Shown one piece after another: positions 41,837 to 49,952 of a DNA stretch of 56,262 nt. Under the pieces are notes generated by a model. The model saw only the letters and a list, made by a program, of their open reading frames with translations, did no database searches and was not told where the DNA came from. This DNA is from Actinomycetes bacterium (GTDB lineage Bacteria; Actinomycetota; Actinomycetes; Actinomycetales; Microbacteriaceae): the NCBI GenBank assembly GCA_029777095.1, contig JAKOTS010000079.1, positions 1-56,262 on the forward strand. The letters run 5' to 3'. The position numbers and the translations under genes were made by a program. The stretch's first letter is position 1, and every line of letters starts with the position of its first letter.

Positions 41837-44800
41837 CTAGGAACGGCCAGAGCGGAACTCGACCATCCAACCGCAACGCGGTTCGGCGGTACCCCCGGCA
41901 GCGACCGTTGGCGCCGAGACCGGCTCAAGGTGCCGTGGCAATGCGTGTGGGATGAGCGCTTCGATCCGCCCCGGCTGCGCGTGTCGCGGCCCCGCGAGCA
42001 TCCATCGGTCGTTGACGCGCACCACGGCAAGTGGATGGCCCTCGGATGTCGCGGCTCCAGCATCCATCTGGAGCGCTGCGAGCAGCGCGGCCAACGTGAT
42101 CTGCACCTCCGCTTCGGATGCTTCCCTGGAGCGCAGCACCTCACGGGGCGACCTGAGGTCGGCTCGATCGGAATGTCGCAGGAGCACGCGCAGGTTGGTT
42201 GCAACCGCAGCGACTGCTGCGGCGGGCTCGACCTGCTGTTCTGAGAGCGCGACCGCAATCGGCGCAAGGCGCGGATCGCGCGCGAGCAAGGGCCCGATCG
42301 CCTCGCGCACCTGTTTGCGCTCGCCCCGAAAGAGCCGGCGCACACCCCGCGTGTGACTCAGCCCCGCCCGCCCTGCCGGGAGATCGTCGAGGAGTGCTCG
42401 GACGTCATCCAGGGGGTTGGCGTCGACGATGCTCGCCGGAACCTCTGTGGTCAGGTTGGCGTATCCGAAATCGCCATCGCGTGTGTAAATGAAGACATCG
42501 GCGGCAAGCGTTCCAGTAGATCTGGTCGGGAGCGGCAAGGCGAGGGGCTCACGCATCGATCGAGTCGTGGCGATGGCGCGGCTCGTGCCGGTGTTGCTCA
42601 GAGCCGTGATGCGGGCTTGCGAGTTGGCGGTCGTAAAGCGCAGGTCGAGGGAGGAAATCGGGTCGAGCCCGAGGTCGGCTCGCGACGCGACGATCTCGGC
42701 AAACGCCTGCGGCGTGACGTCGACGCCGCGCGGGCGCGCGTTGATTCCTTCGGGTGCCGCGAACCCTGCCATCCGAGCCCGGTGCCACAGGTCGGGCATG
42801 CGATACCGGTGGTGTTGGGGCTCAAGCATCCGCTCAAGCATCCACAACAGGCGCCCAGCGCCGCGTTCAGGGTGCGGCGAGAGCTGCCACCACGTCAGAC
42901 GACGCGCAAGGTCGCCCGCGACGGCGGGCGCCCAGGTCGAGGCATCCGCGTACCCGAGCGCAGCGACCCACGCGAGGTACCGCGGCATGTCTTCGACTGC
43001 ACGGCGAAATTCGGCCATCGACACGCCCATCGGGGGTTGCTCTCTCGCACGTTCGGGGGCCCTGAGCGCGATCTGCGCGGCCGCCATGCACACGCGCGCA
43101 CCAAACCAATCGCTGGCACGCGATACGGCGAGGGGCGACCATCCCGCCAGCATTTGATCGACAAACGCAGAGTAGGTGCGCTCGTTGACCGGACGTTCAC
43201 GGAGCCCAGTGGCGGCAACGGCGACGGTCTGGAGCAGCAGTTCCTCGGCTGCTTTCGCGGTCGTCGGCAACGGCAGGTCGGCGAGCAGTCGCCGCATCTC
43301 GCCCGCCGACGCGACGTCGATCATCAGCCGCGAGGTCAGAATCCCAATTTCTGTTGGGGCGAGCGTGCCGTCAGCCTCGGTCGCGAACCCGCGTCGCAGC
43401 AGCTCGTCAATCGTGGTCTCTAGATCAACCGTCGAGCGATTCTGCGCGAACGCGAGCGTCTGCTCGAACCACGCACGGGCACCCGCGCGGTCGACAACAG
43501 ACCCAAGGAGGAGTTCGGCGAGGATCGCGTCGCCGAGTTGTGCAGTGACGCGGCTCCGCGCCTCGTAGCCTTCTCCGAGTTTCGCCGCCCAACTCGCCTT
43601 TTCGTCGCGCGGGACGAGCATGTAGCCGAACCCCTCGGCCTCCTGACCCGCGCGCCCGGCTCGCCCGAACATCTGCTGCGCCTGGCTCACCTCGAGCGGT
43701 GTCATCCCCAGCTCGAGGTCACGGATGATGACAAACTTCGCCGGCGTATTCACCCCCGTCGACAAGCCCGACGTGGCCACCAATACGCGCAGTTCACGCG
43801 AGCGGAACGCATCAAGCGCACGGGCGGCGCGGGGCGCATCGCGAAAGTGGATGCCGACACCCCGCCGAAAGCACGTCTCGACGACGGTGTCGAGCTCGAC
43901 GCCGCGAAACGGCACGCCGGCAGCACGGGCCGCGGTGCGGATCACCGCCGCCTTGCTTCCGCAAAAGACGACCGCGCTGGAGCCGGCGAATGCGGCCGTT
44001 GTGCTGGATGCGATGGATGCGTCCGCTGCGGCCGCTGCGGTGTCGAGCCCCGTGGTGCGACTGCACACGAGGTCTGTGCCGACCAGACTTTGTAACAGGG
44101 GCAGGAGCACGGCGTCCTTCGCCGCCTCGTAGTTTTCGCGCTTGCCCTGCGGCGGCACGTCATATGCGACCAGCTCGGTGGTCAGCGAGGTCGGTCGCCA
44201 CGTCGAGCGCACGAGGTCGGCGTGAAACCACGCGGCCAGTTCTTCGGCGTTCGACACCGTCGCCGAAAGCGCGACGATTCGGGTGCGCCCTTCGGCCGCG
44301 CGCAGACGCGCAATCAACGACTCAAGTGTCGCGCCCCTCGCGGGGTCGCCGACGAGGTGTACTTCGTCAATGATCAGGCAGCCGATCCGTCCGATGAAGT
44401 CTTTCAGCGAGGCGCGACGATAGAGCGCCTCGAACTTCTCGGTTGTAGCCACCCAGAGCTGTGCCCGGCTCACCGCGTCACTCGACATGTTCGTCTCGCC
44501 GGTCAGCTCAACGGTGGCGATTCCGAGGGCGTTCCACCGGCGTGCGATCGCGGCAACCTCAGCGGCGAGGGCTCTGGCCGGAAGGAGCCAGACCGCGGGC
44601 TTGCCATCAGTCACGATCGAGCGCAGCGCGGCGACCTCGCCGATCAGCGTCTTGCCGGAGCTCGTTGGCGCGACCACCATGATGTGGCCATCGGTTGCGA
44701 GCACCCTCGGCACGGCTCGTGATTGCAGCGGGTTCAGTCGGTCAAACCTGGTGAGGTACTTGCGCAGCTGCGGAGGAATCAGGGTCTCCACCGGCATCCA

Positions 44801-44857
44801 GGGTTCATCGCCCTCACCATCGCGCGACTCTCGTCGAGCCTCACCCGCCAAACTCAC
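41837..44857 (-). CDS. Ski2-like superfamily 2 helicase, about 1006 aa
   Basis: A large DExH ATPase. Motif I is VVAPTSSGKTLIGE, motif Ia LLPARALAAE, motif II LIIDEVHLVGD, and motif III ALSATVSNAEEL. Motif V is SGLSTGVNTPAKFVII and motif VI QQMFGRAGRAG. RecA1 and RecA2 cover about residues 35-430; a winged-helix and ratchet-like region follows. The last 300 residues are unassigned. The layout is that of Ski2/Hel308-type helicases rather than UvrB, RecG or Lhr; it is not obviously HelY. The start is GTG 44857 with AGGGGAG 5 nt upstream (GTG 44863 is possible). It lies alone between uvrA and the marR-like gene. A DNA repair role is suggested only by context. Confidence 0.88.
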   Translation of the reverse strand: MSLAGEARRESRDGEGDEPWMPVETLIPPQLRKYLTRFDRLNPLQSRAVPRVLATDGHIMVVAPTSSGKTLIGEVAALRSIVTDGKPAVWLLPARALAAEVAAIARRWNALGIATVELTGETNMSSDAVSRAQLWVATTEKFEALYRRASLKDFIGRIGCLIIDEVHLVGDPARGATLESLIARLRAAEGRTRIVALSATVSNAEELAAWFHADLVRSTWRPTSLTTELVAYDVPPQGKRENYEAAKDAVLLPLLQSLVGTDLVCSRTTGLDTAAAAADASIASSTTAAFAGSSAVVFCGSKAAVIRTAARAAGVPFRGVELDTVVETCFRRGVGIHFRDAPRAARALDAFRSRELRVLVATSGLSTGVNTPAKFVIIRDLELGMTPLEVSQAQQMFGRAGRAGQEAEGFGYMLVPRDEKASWAAKLGEGYEARSRVTAQLGDAILAELLLGSVVDRAGARAWFEQTLAFAQNRSTVDLETTIDELLRRGFATEADGTLAPTEIGILTSRLMIDVASAGEMRRLLADLPLPTTAKAAEELLLQTVAVAATGLRERPVNERTYSAFVDQMLAGWSPLAVSRASDWFGARVCMAAAQIALRAPERAREQPPMGVSMAEFRRAVEDMPRYLAWVAALGYADASTWAPAVAGDLARRLTWWQLSPHPERGAGRLLWMLERMLEPQHHRYRMPDLWHRARMAGFAAPEGINARPRGVDVTPQAFAEIVASRADLGLDPISSLDLRFTTANSQARITALSNTGTSRAIATTRSMREPLALPLPTRSTGTLAADVFIYTRDGDFGYANLTTEVPASIVDANPLDDVRALLDDLPAGRAGLSHTRGVRRLFRGERKQVREAIGPLLARDPRLAPIAVALSEQQVEPAAAVAAVATNLRVLLRHSDRADLRSPREVLRSREASEAEVQITLAALLAALQMDAGAATSEGHPLAVVRVNDRWMLAGPRHAQPGRIEALIPHALPRHLEPVSAPTVAAGGTAEPRCGWMVEFRSGRS

Positions 44858-44893
44858 GCACACTCCCCTGCCTCACACAGCGTACAAGAGCGA

Positions 44894-44919
44894 GTGCACT
44901 GAAGTTCGCGCGTGCACTG
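44894..44919. promoter_or_regulatory. Repeated GTGCACTG motif between helicase and MarR genes
   Basis: GTGCACTG occurs at 44894-44901 and 44912-44919, 18 bp apart; each contains the palindrome GTGCAC. It lies about 40-60 bp upstream of the helicase start and just beyond the marR-like stop. It could be an operator for the helicase gene. Confidence 0.3.
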
Positions 44920-44930
44920 GCGCCTGACGG

Positions 44931-45425
44931 CTAGGTTGCAGCTGGGTTTCCCTCGGGCTCGCGGCGACCAGCGAAGGGCGCGAGCCCATCACGCACGGCG
45001 GCCACCTGCGCGACCGTCATGCCGACGCGCTCAAGAATCTGGCCGGGTACCCGCAGCGCGTCCGTGCGGAGCGCGACGCCTGCTGCGGTGAGGTTAATGT
45101 CGAGCACCCGCTCATCTTCAGCGCGCCGGCTGCGAGCGACGCGGCCCTGCGCTTCGAGTCGCTTCACCAGCGGCGACAGCGTTCCCGGCTCCATCGCGAG
45201 TTCTTCAGCGAGCTCACCAAGCGAGCGCGGCGACTGCTCCCAGAGCGCAAGCATGACTAAATACTGCGGATGCGTGAGCCCCAACGGTTCGAGCACCGGC
45301 CGGTAGATCGACACGACGTTCCGTGCCGCGGTCACGATGGCGAAGCACAGCTGGTTCTCCAGCGCGAGCATCGCGTCGGCATCCATCTCCGTGGACTGCA
45401 CGTCCGGCTCAGAGGCCTTCGTCAT
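44931..45425 (-). CDS. MarR-family regulator, OhrR-like
   Basis: 164 aa. A winged-helix repressor. The OhrR hallmark is the N-terminal peroxide-sensing Cys in LENQLCFAIV, followed by IYRPVLEPLGLTHPQYLVM. The wing and recognition region is GELAEELAMEPGTLSPLVKRLEAQG plus DERVLDINLT (first stretch given as two segments of one helix-turn-helix). Family members sense organic hydroperoxides, but no ohr peroxidase gene is adjacent. ATG 45425 has AAGGGG 5 nt upstream; GTG 45431 is less likely. It is divergent from a 76-aa gene across a short palindrome, and the helicase gene follows on the same strand. Confidence 0.85.
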   Translation of the reverse strand: MTKASEPDVQSTEMDADAMLALENQLCFAIVTAARNVVSIYRPVLEPLGLTHPQYLVMLALWEQSPRSLGELAEELAMEPGTLSPLVKRLEAQGRVARSRRAEDERVLDINLTAAGVALRTDALRVPGQILERVGMTVAQVAAVRDGLAPFAGRREPEGNPAAT

Positions 45426-45446
45426 GGTCACCCCTTACAGAATTAC

Positions 45447-45458
45447 TTAGTACACTAA
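45447..45458. promoter_or_regulatory. Palindromic operator between marR-like and 76-aa genes
   Basis: TTAGT-AC-ACTAA is a perfect inverted repeat, and similarity extends outward (AATTAC / TGATT). It overlaps a TACACT -10 box for the plus-strand gene and lies 22 bp before the regulator's start, a typical MarR autoregulation layout. Confidence 0.6.
45451..45456 (+). promoter_or_regulatory. -10 box of a putative leaderless promoter (76-aa gene)
   Basis: TACACT, 7 nt before ATG 45464. It lies inside the palindromic operator, so a bound repressor would block it. Confidence 0.45.
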
Positions 45459-45463
45459 TGATT

Positions 45464-45694
45464 ATGGCAGAGAAGAAACCACTGCGGGAACGAATCGCTG
45501 AAGCGGGCGGCCTTTACCTCTGGGTCAACACGAACATCATCCGCATCGCCGGGCCGGCGGCTGTCGGGCCGTACGACACCGAGCCGGAGCCCGACCGCAC
45601 TGGGCGGCCGTGCCCACTTTGTGGCGCACCTGTCTCGCAACACACCTTCGACCGCTCCGGTCCGAAACCGCTCATGCACTGCCCGAAGGCATAA
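45464..45694 (+). CDS. Small Cys-containing protein, unknown function
   Basis: 76 aa. The C-terminal half has CPLCGAP, a His in SQHTFDRSG and a final Cys in LMHCPKA, suggesting a small zinc-ribbon-like site. The N-terminal half (LRERIAEAGGLYLWVNTNII) is not recognisable. It has no signal peptide or membrane helix. ATG 45464 is preferred to ATG 45458 because the latter is only 1 nt from the -10 box. It is divergently transcribed from the OhrR-like regulator through a shared operator, so peroxide- or ligand-responsive control is likely. It is followed by repeat copy E. Confidence 0.75.
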   Translation: MAEKKPLRERIAEAGGLYLWVNTNIIRIAGPAAVGPYDTEPEPDRTGRPCPLCGAPVSQHTFDRSGPKPLMHCPKA

Positions 45695-45720
45695 TTGCCG
45701 ACCGCTCGCCTGCGAGGCGA

Positions 45721-45812
45721 CATGAACTCAGGAAAACCGAAACGTGGGCGCAGAGCGCCCCCGTGTTTCCGGGGGTCTCGGGGCACTGCCCACCGTTCTT
45801 CCTGAGTTAAGG
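45721..45812. repeat. 92-bp inverted-repeat element, copy E
   Basis: Diverged arms (CATGAACTCAGGAAAA left; TCTTCCTGAGTTAAGG right; 13 of 16 pair). Flanking GGCGA on the left and TCGCC on the right extend the arms to 21 bp. The interior is unrelated to other copies, but CCCCCG-TGTTTC-CGGGGG at 45758-45775 is centred exactly on the element. It lies between the convergent 76-aa gene and uvrB. Confidence 0.88.
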
Positions 45813-45822
45813 TCGCCAGCCG

Positions 45823-47907
45823 CTACGCGTGCCCAGCGTTCTCGATCGCGCGCAGCTCGCGCTTGAGGTCTTGCACCTCGTCGCGCAGGCGACCCGCGAG
45901 CTCAAATTTAAGCTCGGCCGCTGCACCGAGCATCTGATCGGTGAGATCAGAAATCGCGTCTTCGAGCTGGCGCGCGCCTTCGGCTGCGATGCCGGTCTGA
46001 CGGAGGCGTGGTGTGGGCGATTTGCCCTTGGCCTTGCCCCCAGTAGCACCACCACCGCGGTGCGCGAGCATCGCTTGCGTGTCGGCGCCCTCGCGCGCCA
46101 GCACCTGGGTGATGTCGGCGATGCGCTTGCGGAGAGGCTGGGGGTCGATGCCGTTCACCCGGTTGTACTCGATTTGGATGTCGCGGCGTCGATCAGTCTC
46201 TTCGATCGCCTTCTTCATCGAATCGGTCATCCTGTCGGCGTACATGTGCACTTCGCCAGAGACGTTGCGCGCCGCGCGACCGATGGTCTGGATGAGCGAC
46301 GTGCCGGAGCGCAGGAAGCCCTCTTTGTCGGCATCCAAAATCGAAACCAGCGACACTTCGGGTAGGTCGAGCCCCTCTCGCAGCAGGTTGATGCCGACGA
46401 GGACGTCGTAGACCCCCGAACGTAGTTCTGAGAGCAACTCGACACGGCGCAGCGTGTCGACGTCGGAGTGCAGATAGCGCACCCGAACCCCGTGCTCGGT
46501 GAGGAAGTCGGTGAGCTCTTCGGCCATCTTCTTCGTCAGCGTCGTGACCAAGACACGCTCATCACGCTCGGCGCGCACGCGAATCTCCTCGAGCAAGTCG
46601 TCGATCTGGCCATTCGACGGCTTGACGACGATTTGCGGGTCGACCAGTCCGGTCGGGCGAATGATCTGCTCGACTATGCCGTCGGCGATCCCCATCTCGT
46701 AGCGGCCCGGCGTCGCCGAGAGGTAGACCGTTTGACCCACGCGGTTCTTGAACTCGTCGAACCGCAGTGGCCGGTTATCGAGCGCGCTTGGCAAGCGGAA
46801 TCCGTGATCGACAAGCGTGCGCTTGCGCGATGCGTCTCCCTCAAACATCGCGCCAATTTGCGGCACGGTCACGTGCGATTCGTCGATCACAACGAGAAAG
46901 TCGTCAGGGAAAAAGTCGAGCAGGCAGTGCGGCGGCTCGCCCGGTGCTCGACCATCGATGTGCGCCGAGTAATTTTCAATGCCCGAGCAGAAACCGATCT
47001 GCTGCATCATCTCGAGGTCGAATGAGGTGCGCATGCGCAACCGCTGCGCCTCGAGGAGCTTGCCCTGGCCCTCCAACTCGGCGAGTCGCTCGGCGAGTTC
47101 TTCTTCGATCGTGCCAATCGCACGCTGCATGACGTCGGCGCCGGCAACATAGTGCGATGCGGGAAAGACGGGAACCGACTCGAGCTTCTCGACGATGTCG
47201 CCGGTGAGCGGATGCAGCTTGTACAGCGCCTCGATCTCGTCGCCAAAGAGTTCAATACGTATCGCGAACTCCTCGTAAACCGGGATGATCTCGATCGTGT
47301 CGCCGCGCACACGGAAGTTGCCGCGCGAGAAGTCGACGTCGTTGCGGTTGTATTGCATCGCGATGAAACGGCGAATGAGGGCGTCACGGTCGTACCGCTC
47401 CCCCACCTGGAGCGCGACCATTGCGCGCAAATACTCCTCGGGTGCACCGAGACCGTAGATGCACGAGACAGTCGAGACAACGACGACATCGCGGCGGGAA
47501 AGCAAGGAGTTCGTGGTGGAGTGGCGCAGCCGCTCGACCTCGGAGTTGATCGAGGAATCTTTCTCGATGAATGTATCTGTCTGGGGTACGTAGGCCTCAG
47601 GCTGGTAGTAGTCGTAATAGCTCACGAAGTACTCGATGGCATTGTTCGGCATGAGCTCGCGAAACTCATTGGCCAACTGGGCCGCGAGCGTCTTGTTGTG
47701 CGCCATGATCAACGTCGGCCGCTGCACCTGCTCGATCAACCACGCCGTCGTCGCCGACTTGCCGGTACCCGTCGCGCCAAGCAACACCACGTCGGTTTCA
47801 CCAGCGTTGATTCGCTGGGCGAGCTGCCGAATTGCCTCCGGCTGATCGCCCGATGGCACGTACTCACTGATGACCTCGAAGGGTCGCACCGATCTCGTGG
47901 GCTGCAT
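45823..47907 (-). CDS. uvrB: Excinuclease ABC subunit B
   Basis: 694 aa. A damage-verifying helicase of nucleotide excision repair. P-loop [13 protein letters not shown], the beta-hairpin region [24 protein letters not shown] in VVIDESHVT, and motif [10 protein letters not shown]. The C-terminal UVR motif is [27 protein letters not shown] (two helices). The start is ATG 47907 with TAGGCT 6 nt upstream, consistent with a leaderless message. No convincing LexA box is visible upstream. Confidence 0.98.
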   Translation of the reverse strand: MQPTRSVRPFEVISEYVPSGDQPEAIRQLAQRINAGETDVVLLGATGTGKSATTAWLIEQVQRPTLIMAHNKTLAAQLANEFRELMPNNAIEYFVSYYDYYQPEAYVPQTDTFIEKDSSINSEVERLRHSTTNSLLSRRDVVVVSTVSCIYGLGAPEEYLRAMVALQVGERYDRDALIRRFIAMQYNRNDVDFSRGNFRVRGDTIEIIPVYEEFAIRIELFGDEIEALYKLHPLTGDIVEKLESVPVFPASHYVAGADVMQRAIGTIEEELAERLAELEGQGKLLEAQRLRMRTSFDLEMMQQIGFCSGIENYSAHIDGRAPGEPPHCLLDFFPDDFLVVIDESHVTVPQIGAMFEGDASRKRTLVDHGFRLPSALDNRPLRFDEFKNRVGQTVYLSATPGRYEMGIADGIVEQIIRPTGLVDPQIVVKPSNGQIDDLLEEIRVRAERDERVLVTTLTKKMAEELTDFLTEHGVRVRYLHSDVDTLRRVELLSELRSGVYDVLVGINLLREGLDLPEVSLVSILDADKEGFLRSGTSLIQTIGRAARNVSGEVHMYADRMTDSMKKAIEETDRRRDIQIEYNRVNGIDPQPLRKRIADITQVLAREGADTQAMLAHRGGGATGGKAKGKSPTPRLRQTGIAAEGARQLEDAISDLTDQMLGAAAELKFELAGRLRDEVQDLKRELRAIENAGHA

Positions 47908-47913
47908 GGATCA

Positions 47914-47919
47914 AGCCTA
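47914..47919 (-). promoter_or_regulatory. -10 box of a putative leaderless promoter (uvrB)
   Basis: TAGGCT, then TGATCC, then ATG. Spacing is 6 nt. Confidence 0.5.
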
Positions 47920-47983
47920 TGCGCGTGCTCCGACATTGGGGGTGCGCGTCGCGAGTTCGCTGGGCGACAAAGCCGCCTCCGCG

Positions 47984-48586
47984 CTAGGCGAGCGTAGCGA
48001 CGCGCTCCCATAGCTCGTCGACCTGGCGCTGTGTGTCTGCCAGCGTTCCGGTCGTGTCAATCATCACGTCGGCGATTGCGCGGCGGGTCTCATCGCTCAC
48101 CTGCGAGGCAACCCGTGCTTCGGCGTCCGCTTCTGAAAGCCCACGCTCGGTCACGAGACGCTGGACGCGAGTCGCTGCGGGCGCCTCGGCGACGACCACG
48201 AGGTCCCATGGGTCTTCGGGGCGCACCTTGACCAACAGCGGGATGTCGTAGATGACGACGGTGTTCGGGCCACTCGCCAATGCGTCCTGAATGCGCTCCA
48301 TTGAACGCTGGTTCACGGCGGGGTGCACGATGGCGTTCAGCGTCGCGAGCGCCGCTTGATCGCCAAAAACACGGGTGCCGAGCGCCGCGCGGTCGAGTGC
48401 GCCGTCGGGATCGATCATTTCGCGACCAAAGGCCTCGGCGATTTCATCCAGCACGGGCGAGCCCGGTGCCTGAACCTCACGGACGATGGCGTCTGCATCG
48501 ACGATCAGCGCGCCGTGTTCCTGCAGCATCCGAGAAATGGTCGATTTTCCGGCGGCGATCCCGCCCGTAAGTGCAAGCAATGGCAT
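47984..48586 (-). CDS. coaE: Dephospho-CoA kinase
   Basis: 200 aa. The last step of coenzyme A synthesis. P-loop LTGGIAAGKSTISRML, then IVDADAIVREV, and VYDIPLLVK in the CoA domain. ATG 48586 is chosen over GTG 48592 because CAGACT lies 6 nt upstream of it. In many actinobacteria CoaE carries a C-terminal extension or sits next to rpsA/uvrB; here it is the short single-domain form, and uvrB follows on the same strand. Confidence 0.96.
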   Translation of the reverse strand: MPLLALTGGIAAGKSTISRMLQEHGALIVDADAIVREVQAPGSPVLDEIAEAFGREMIDPDGALDRAALGTRVFGDQAALATLNAIVHPAVNQRSMERIQDALASGPNTVVIYDIPLLVKVRPEDPWDLVVVAEAPAATRVQRLVTERGLSEADAEARVASQVSDETRRAIADVMIDTTGTLADTQRQVDELWERVATLA

Positions 48587-48592
48587 GCGCAC

Positions 48593-48598
48593 AGTCTG
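48593..48598 (-). promoter_or_regulatory. -10-like box before coaE
   Basis: CAGACT, then GTGCGC, then ATG at 48586. The spacing matches the other leaderless boxes, but the first base deviates from the T consensus. Confidence 0.35.
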
Positions 48599-48631
48599 GC
48601 ATGAACCTTTGCACGGGTTGACAGGCCATGA

Positions 48632-48664
48632 CTCAAGGCAATCTTAAGCCGGCGTTAAGCCAGG
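48632..48664 (+). promoter_or_regulatory. OmpR-type direct-repeat operator
   Basis: Three consecutive 11-bp units share the core TTAAGCC: CTCAAGGCAAT, CTTAAGCCGGC and GTTAAGCCAGG. The 11-bp period is one helical turn, the pattern bound by OmpR/PhoB-family regulators. The last unit would overlap a -35 position for the TATGCT box at 48681. The response regulator encoded downstream is the obvious candidate to bind it. Confidence 0.55.
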
Positions 48665-48681
48665 CCTGAGGAAGGGGCCAT

Positions 48682-48861
48682 ATGCTCGTCATGTCAGACA
48701 CCGTTGGGTGAGTTTCGGTTCTGACAATCACTTGGGGAGAATCCATTCCCGCTGGCAACTTCTGGGGAGAAGACGCTGGCGGCATGGACCATCCACTCAA
48801 TGTGGGTTTGCAGTGGGGACTGCACACCTACGCCGGGGCACCCGAAGCCCCAACCCCCTAA
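48682..48861 (+). pseudogene. Possible short ORF interrupted by an in-frame TGA
   Basis: One frame reads ATG (48682, or 48691) for a few codons to GGG, then TGA at 48709-48711, and then stays open for 49 more codons to TAA at 48859-48861. The downstream part is protein-like and Trp/Gly-rich: TWGESIP, FWGEDAG and QWGLHTY. A 25-residue remainder could start at ATG 48784 (MDHPLNVGLQWG), with GGGGAG 14 nt upstream, too far for a normal ribosome binding site. A TGG-to-TGA change would explain the stop. It may instead be a nontranslated RNA. Confidence 0.3.
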
Positions 48862-48863
48862 GA

Positions 48864-48917
48864 CCTCGTGCCGACGCGAGATTCCTTTTTGGGAAGGAAC
48901 ATGGCGTCGGCACGAGG
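48864..48917 (+). terminator. Perfect 14-bp hairpin, terminator or attenuator
   Basis: CCTCGTGCCGACGC at 48864-48877 pairs with its exact complement at 48904-48917. The 26-nt loop contains TTCC and GGAA, which can pair, and a TTTTT run. Outside, CCCCAA (48849-48853 region) and TTGGGG can extend the stem. There is no U tract after the stem. It starts 2 bp after the short open frame. Confidence 0.7.
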
Positions 48918-49072
48918 TTGGGGATTGCCCTCTCGTGCATCGCGGTGAAAAACTCCGGCCGTCAAGGTCGTAACACCGTTGCCAAGAGACGCCTGCCCGT
49001 TCGTCTTCTGCGATATTGTTCTTCCTGGGGCGAGCCGCTGACAGCGGCCGTCGACTTACCGGGGGGCAAGTC

Positions 49073-49888
49073 ATGGAACAAGACCGCATCGCGGTGGTCA
49101 TCGAGGACGATGCCGACATCCGATCGCTTCTGCGTGACGTGCTCGAGCAAGCTGGATTCAGCGTTTTCACCGCATCAACCGGCCTTGAAGGCGTCGAACT
49201 CGTCCGCGAGCACGACCCCATCGTCGCGACGCTTGATGTCAGCATGCCCGGCATGGACGGCTTCGAAACCGCCCGACGCATCCGCGCGTTCAGCAACGCC
49301 TACCTCGTTATGCTCAGCGCCCGCACCGACGAAATCGACACGCTGCAGGGCCTTGAAGCCGGCGCCGACGATTACGTCACCAAGCCATTCCGCCCGCGGG
49401 AGCTTCGTGCGCGCATCGACGCCATGCTCCGCCGACCCCGGTTCAGCGCCTCCACCCCGATGGGCATGACGACCAGCGCCGATACGAGACAATTCGCGAT
49501 GGATGCCGCGGCCCTCGGTTCGATCCTCCCCGCGGCTTTCGCCGGCCAACACGACTCGGAATGGCTCGAACACAAGGGACTGCGCATGCAGCCCAGCGAC
49601 CGCGTCGTGGTCGTGGATGGCAAGGAGCTCGGCGTCGAACTCACGCGGAGCGAGTTTGAGATCCTTCGGGAACTGCTCGAATCTGGTCGCCGTGTGCTGA
49701 GCAAGCAAGACCTTGCGTTGATGCTCAGAGGCGAGCAATATCTCGGGAGCGACTTCCTCGGCGAGAGCGAAGCCCGGGCCATTGAAGTGCACATGGCGAA
49801 TCTGCGCCGCAAGCTCCGCGAATCGGCCACGATCCCGCGCTGGGTTGAGACCGTGCGCGGAGTCGGCTACCGGCTCACCGCGCCGTAA
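49073..49888 (+). CDS. OmpR-family response regulator
   Basis: 271 aa. Receiver domain with the acidic pair E11/D12/D13, phospho-acceptor D55 in ATLDVSMPGMDG, and conserved Lys in DDYVTKPFRPREL. The C-terminal winged helix ends VHMANLRRKLRESATIPRW followed by VRGVGYRL. The linker between the domains is about 50 residues (roughly 122-170), much longer than usual. The start is ATG 49073 with GGGGGGC upstream. It is convergent with a histidine kinase operon that is probably its partner. The 11-bp repeats about 410 bp upstream may be its target. Confidence 0.92.
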   Translation: MEQDRIAVVIEDDADIRSLLRDVLEQAGFSVFTASTGLEGVELVREHDPIVATLDVSMPGMDGFETARRIRAFSNAYLVMLSARTDEIDTLQGLEAGADDYVTKPFRPRELRARIDAMLRRPRFSASTPMGMTTSADTRQFAMDAAALGSILPAAFAGQHDSEWLEHKGLRMQPSDRVVVVDGKELGVELTRSEFEILRELLESGRRVLSKQDLALMLRGEQYLGSDFLGESEARAIEVHMANLRRKLRESATIPRWVETVRGVGYRLTAP

Positions 49889-49912
49889 CCGCGGGCCGCG
49901 GCATCCAACCGA

Positions 49913-49952
49913 CGTTCTAGACCGCGACCACGCGTTCTAGACGGCGACCACG
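49913..49952. repeat. 20-bp tandem duplication at the end of the GGDEF gene
   Basis: CGTTCTAGAC(C/G)GCGACCACG occurs twice with a 20-bp period. The second copy contains the stop codon of the minus-strand gene and its last codons; the first is an untranslated echo. Confidence 0.8.

Larger units (their letters stand above)
48587..49072. other. 486-bp intergenic region before the response regulator
   Basis: No established gene. It contains, from left to right, a TTGACA hexamer (48618-48623), three direct repeats spaced 11 bp (48632-48664), a TATGCT box (48681-48686), an interrupted short open frame (48682-48861), a perfect 14-bp hairpin (48864-48917) and the response-regulator leader. Confidence 0.7.

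Noticed and set aside
44931..45425. Assigning the MarR gene as ohrR with confidence
   Set aside because: The sensing cysteine fits, but no ohr gene is adjacent, so a symbol would overstate the case.
48708..49469. 253-aa frame starting at GTG 48708
   Set aside because: It enters the response regulator in the wrong frame and is a shadow; the receiver motifs are all in the other frame.
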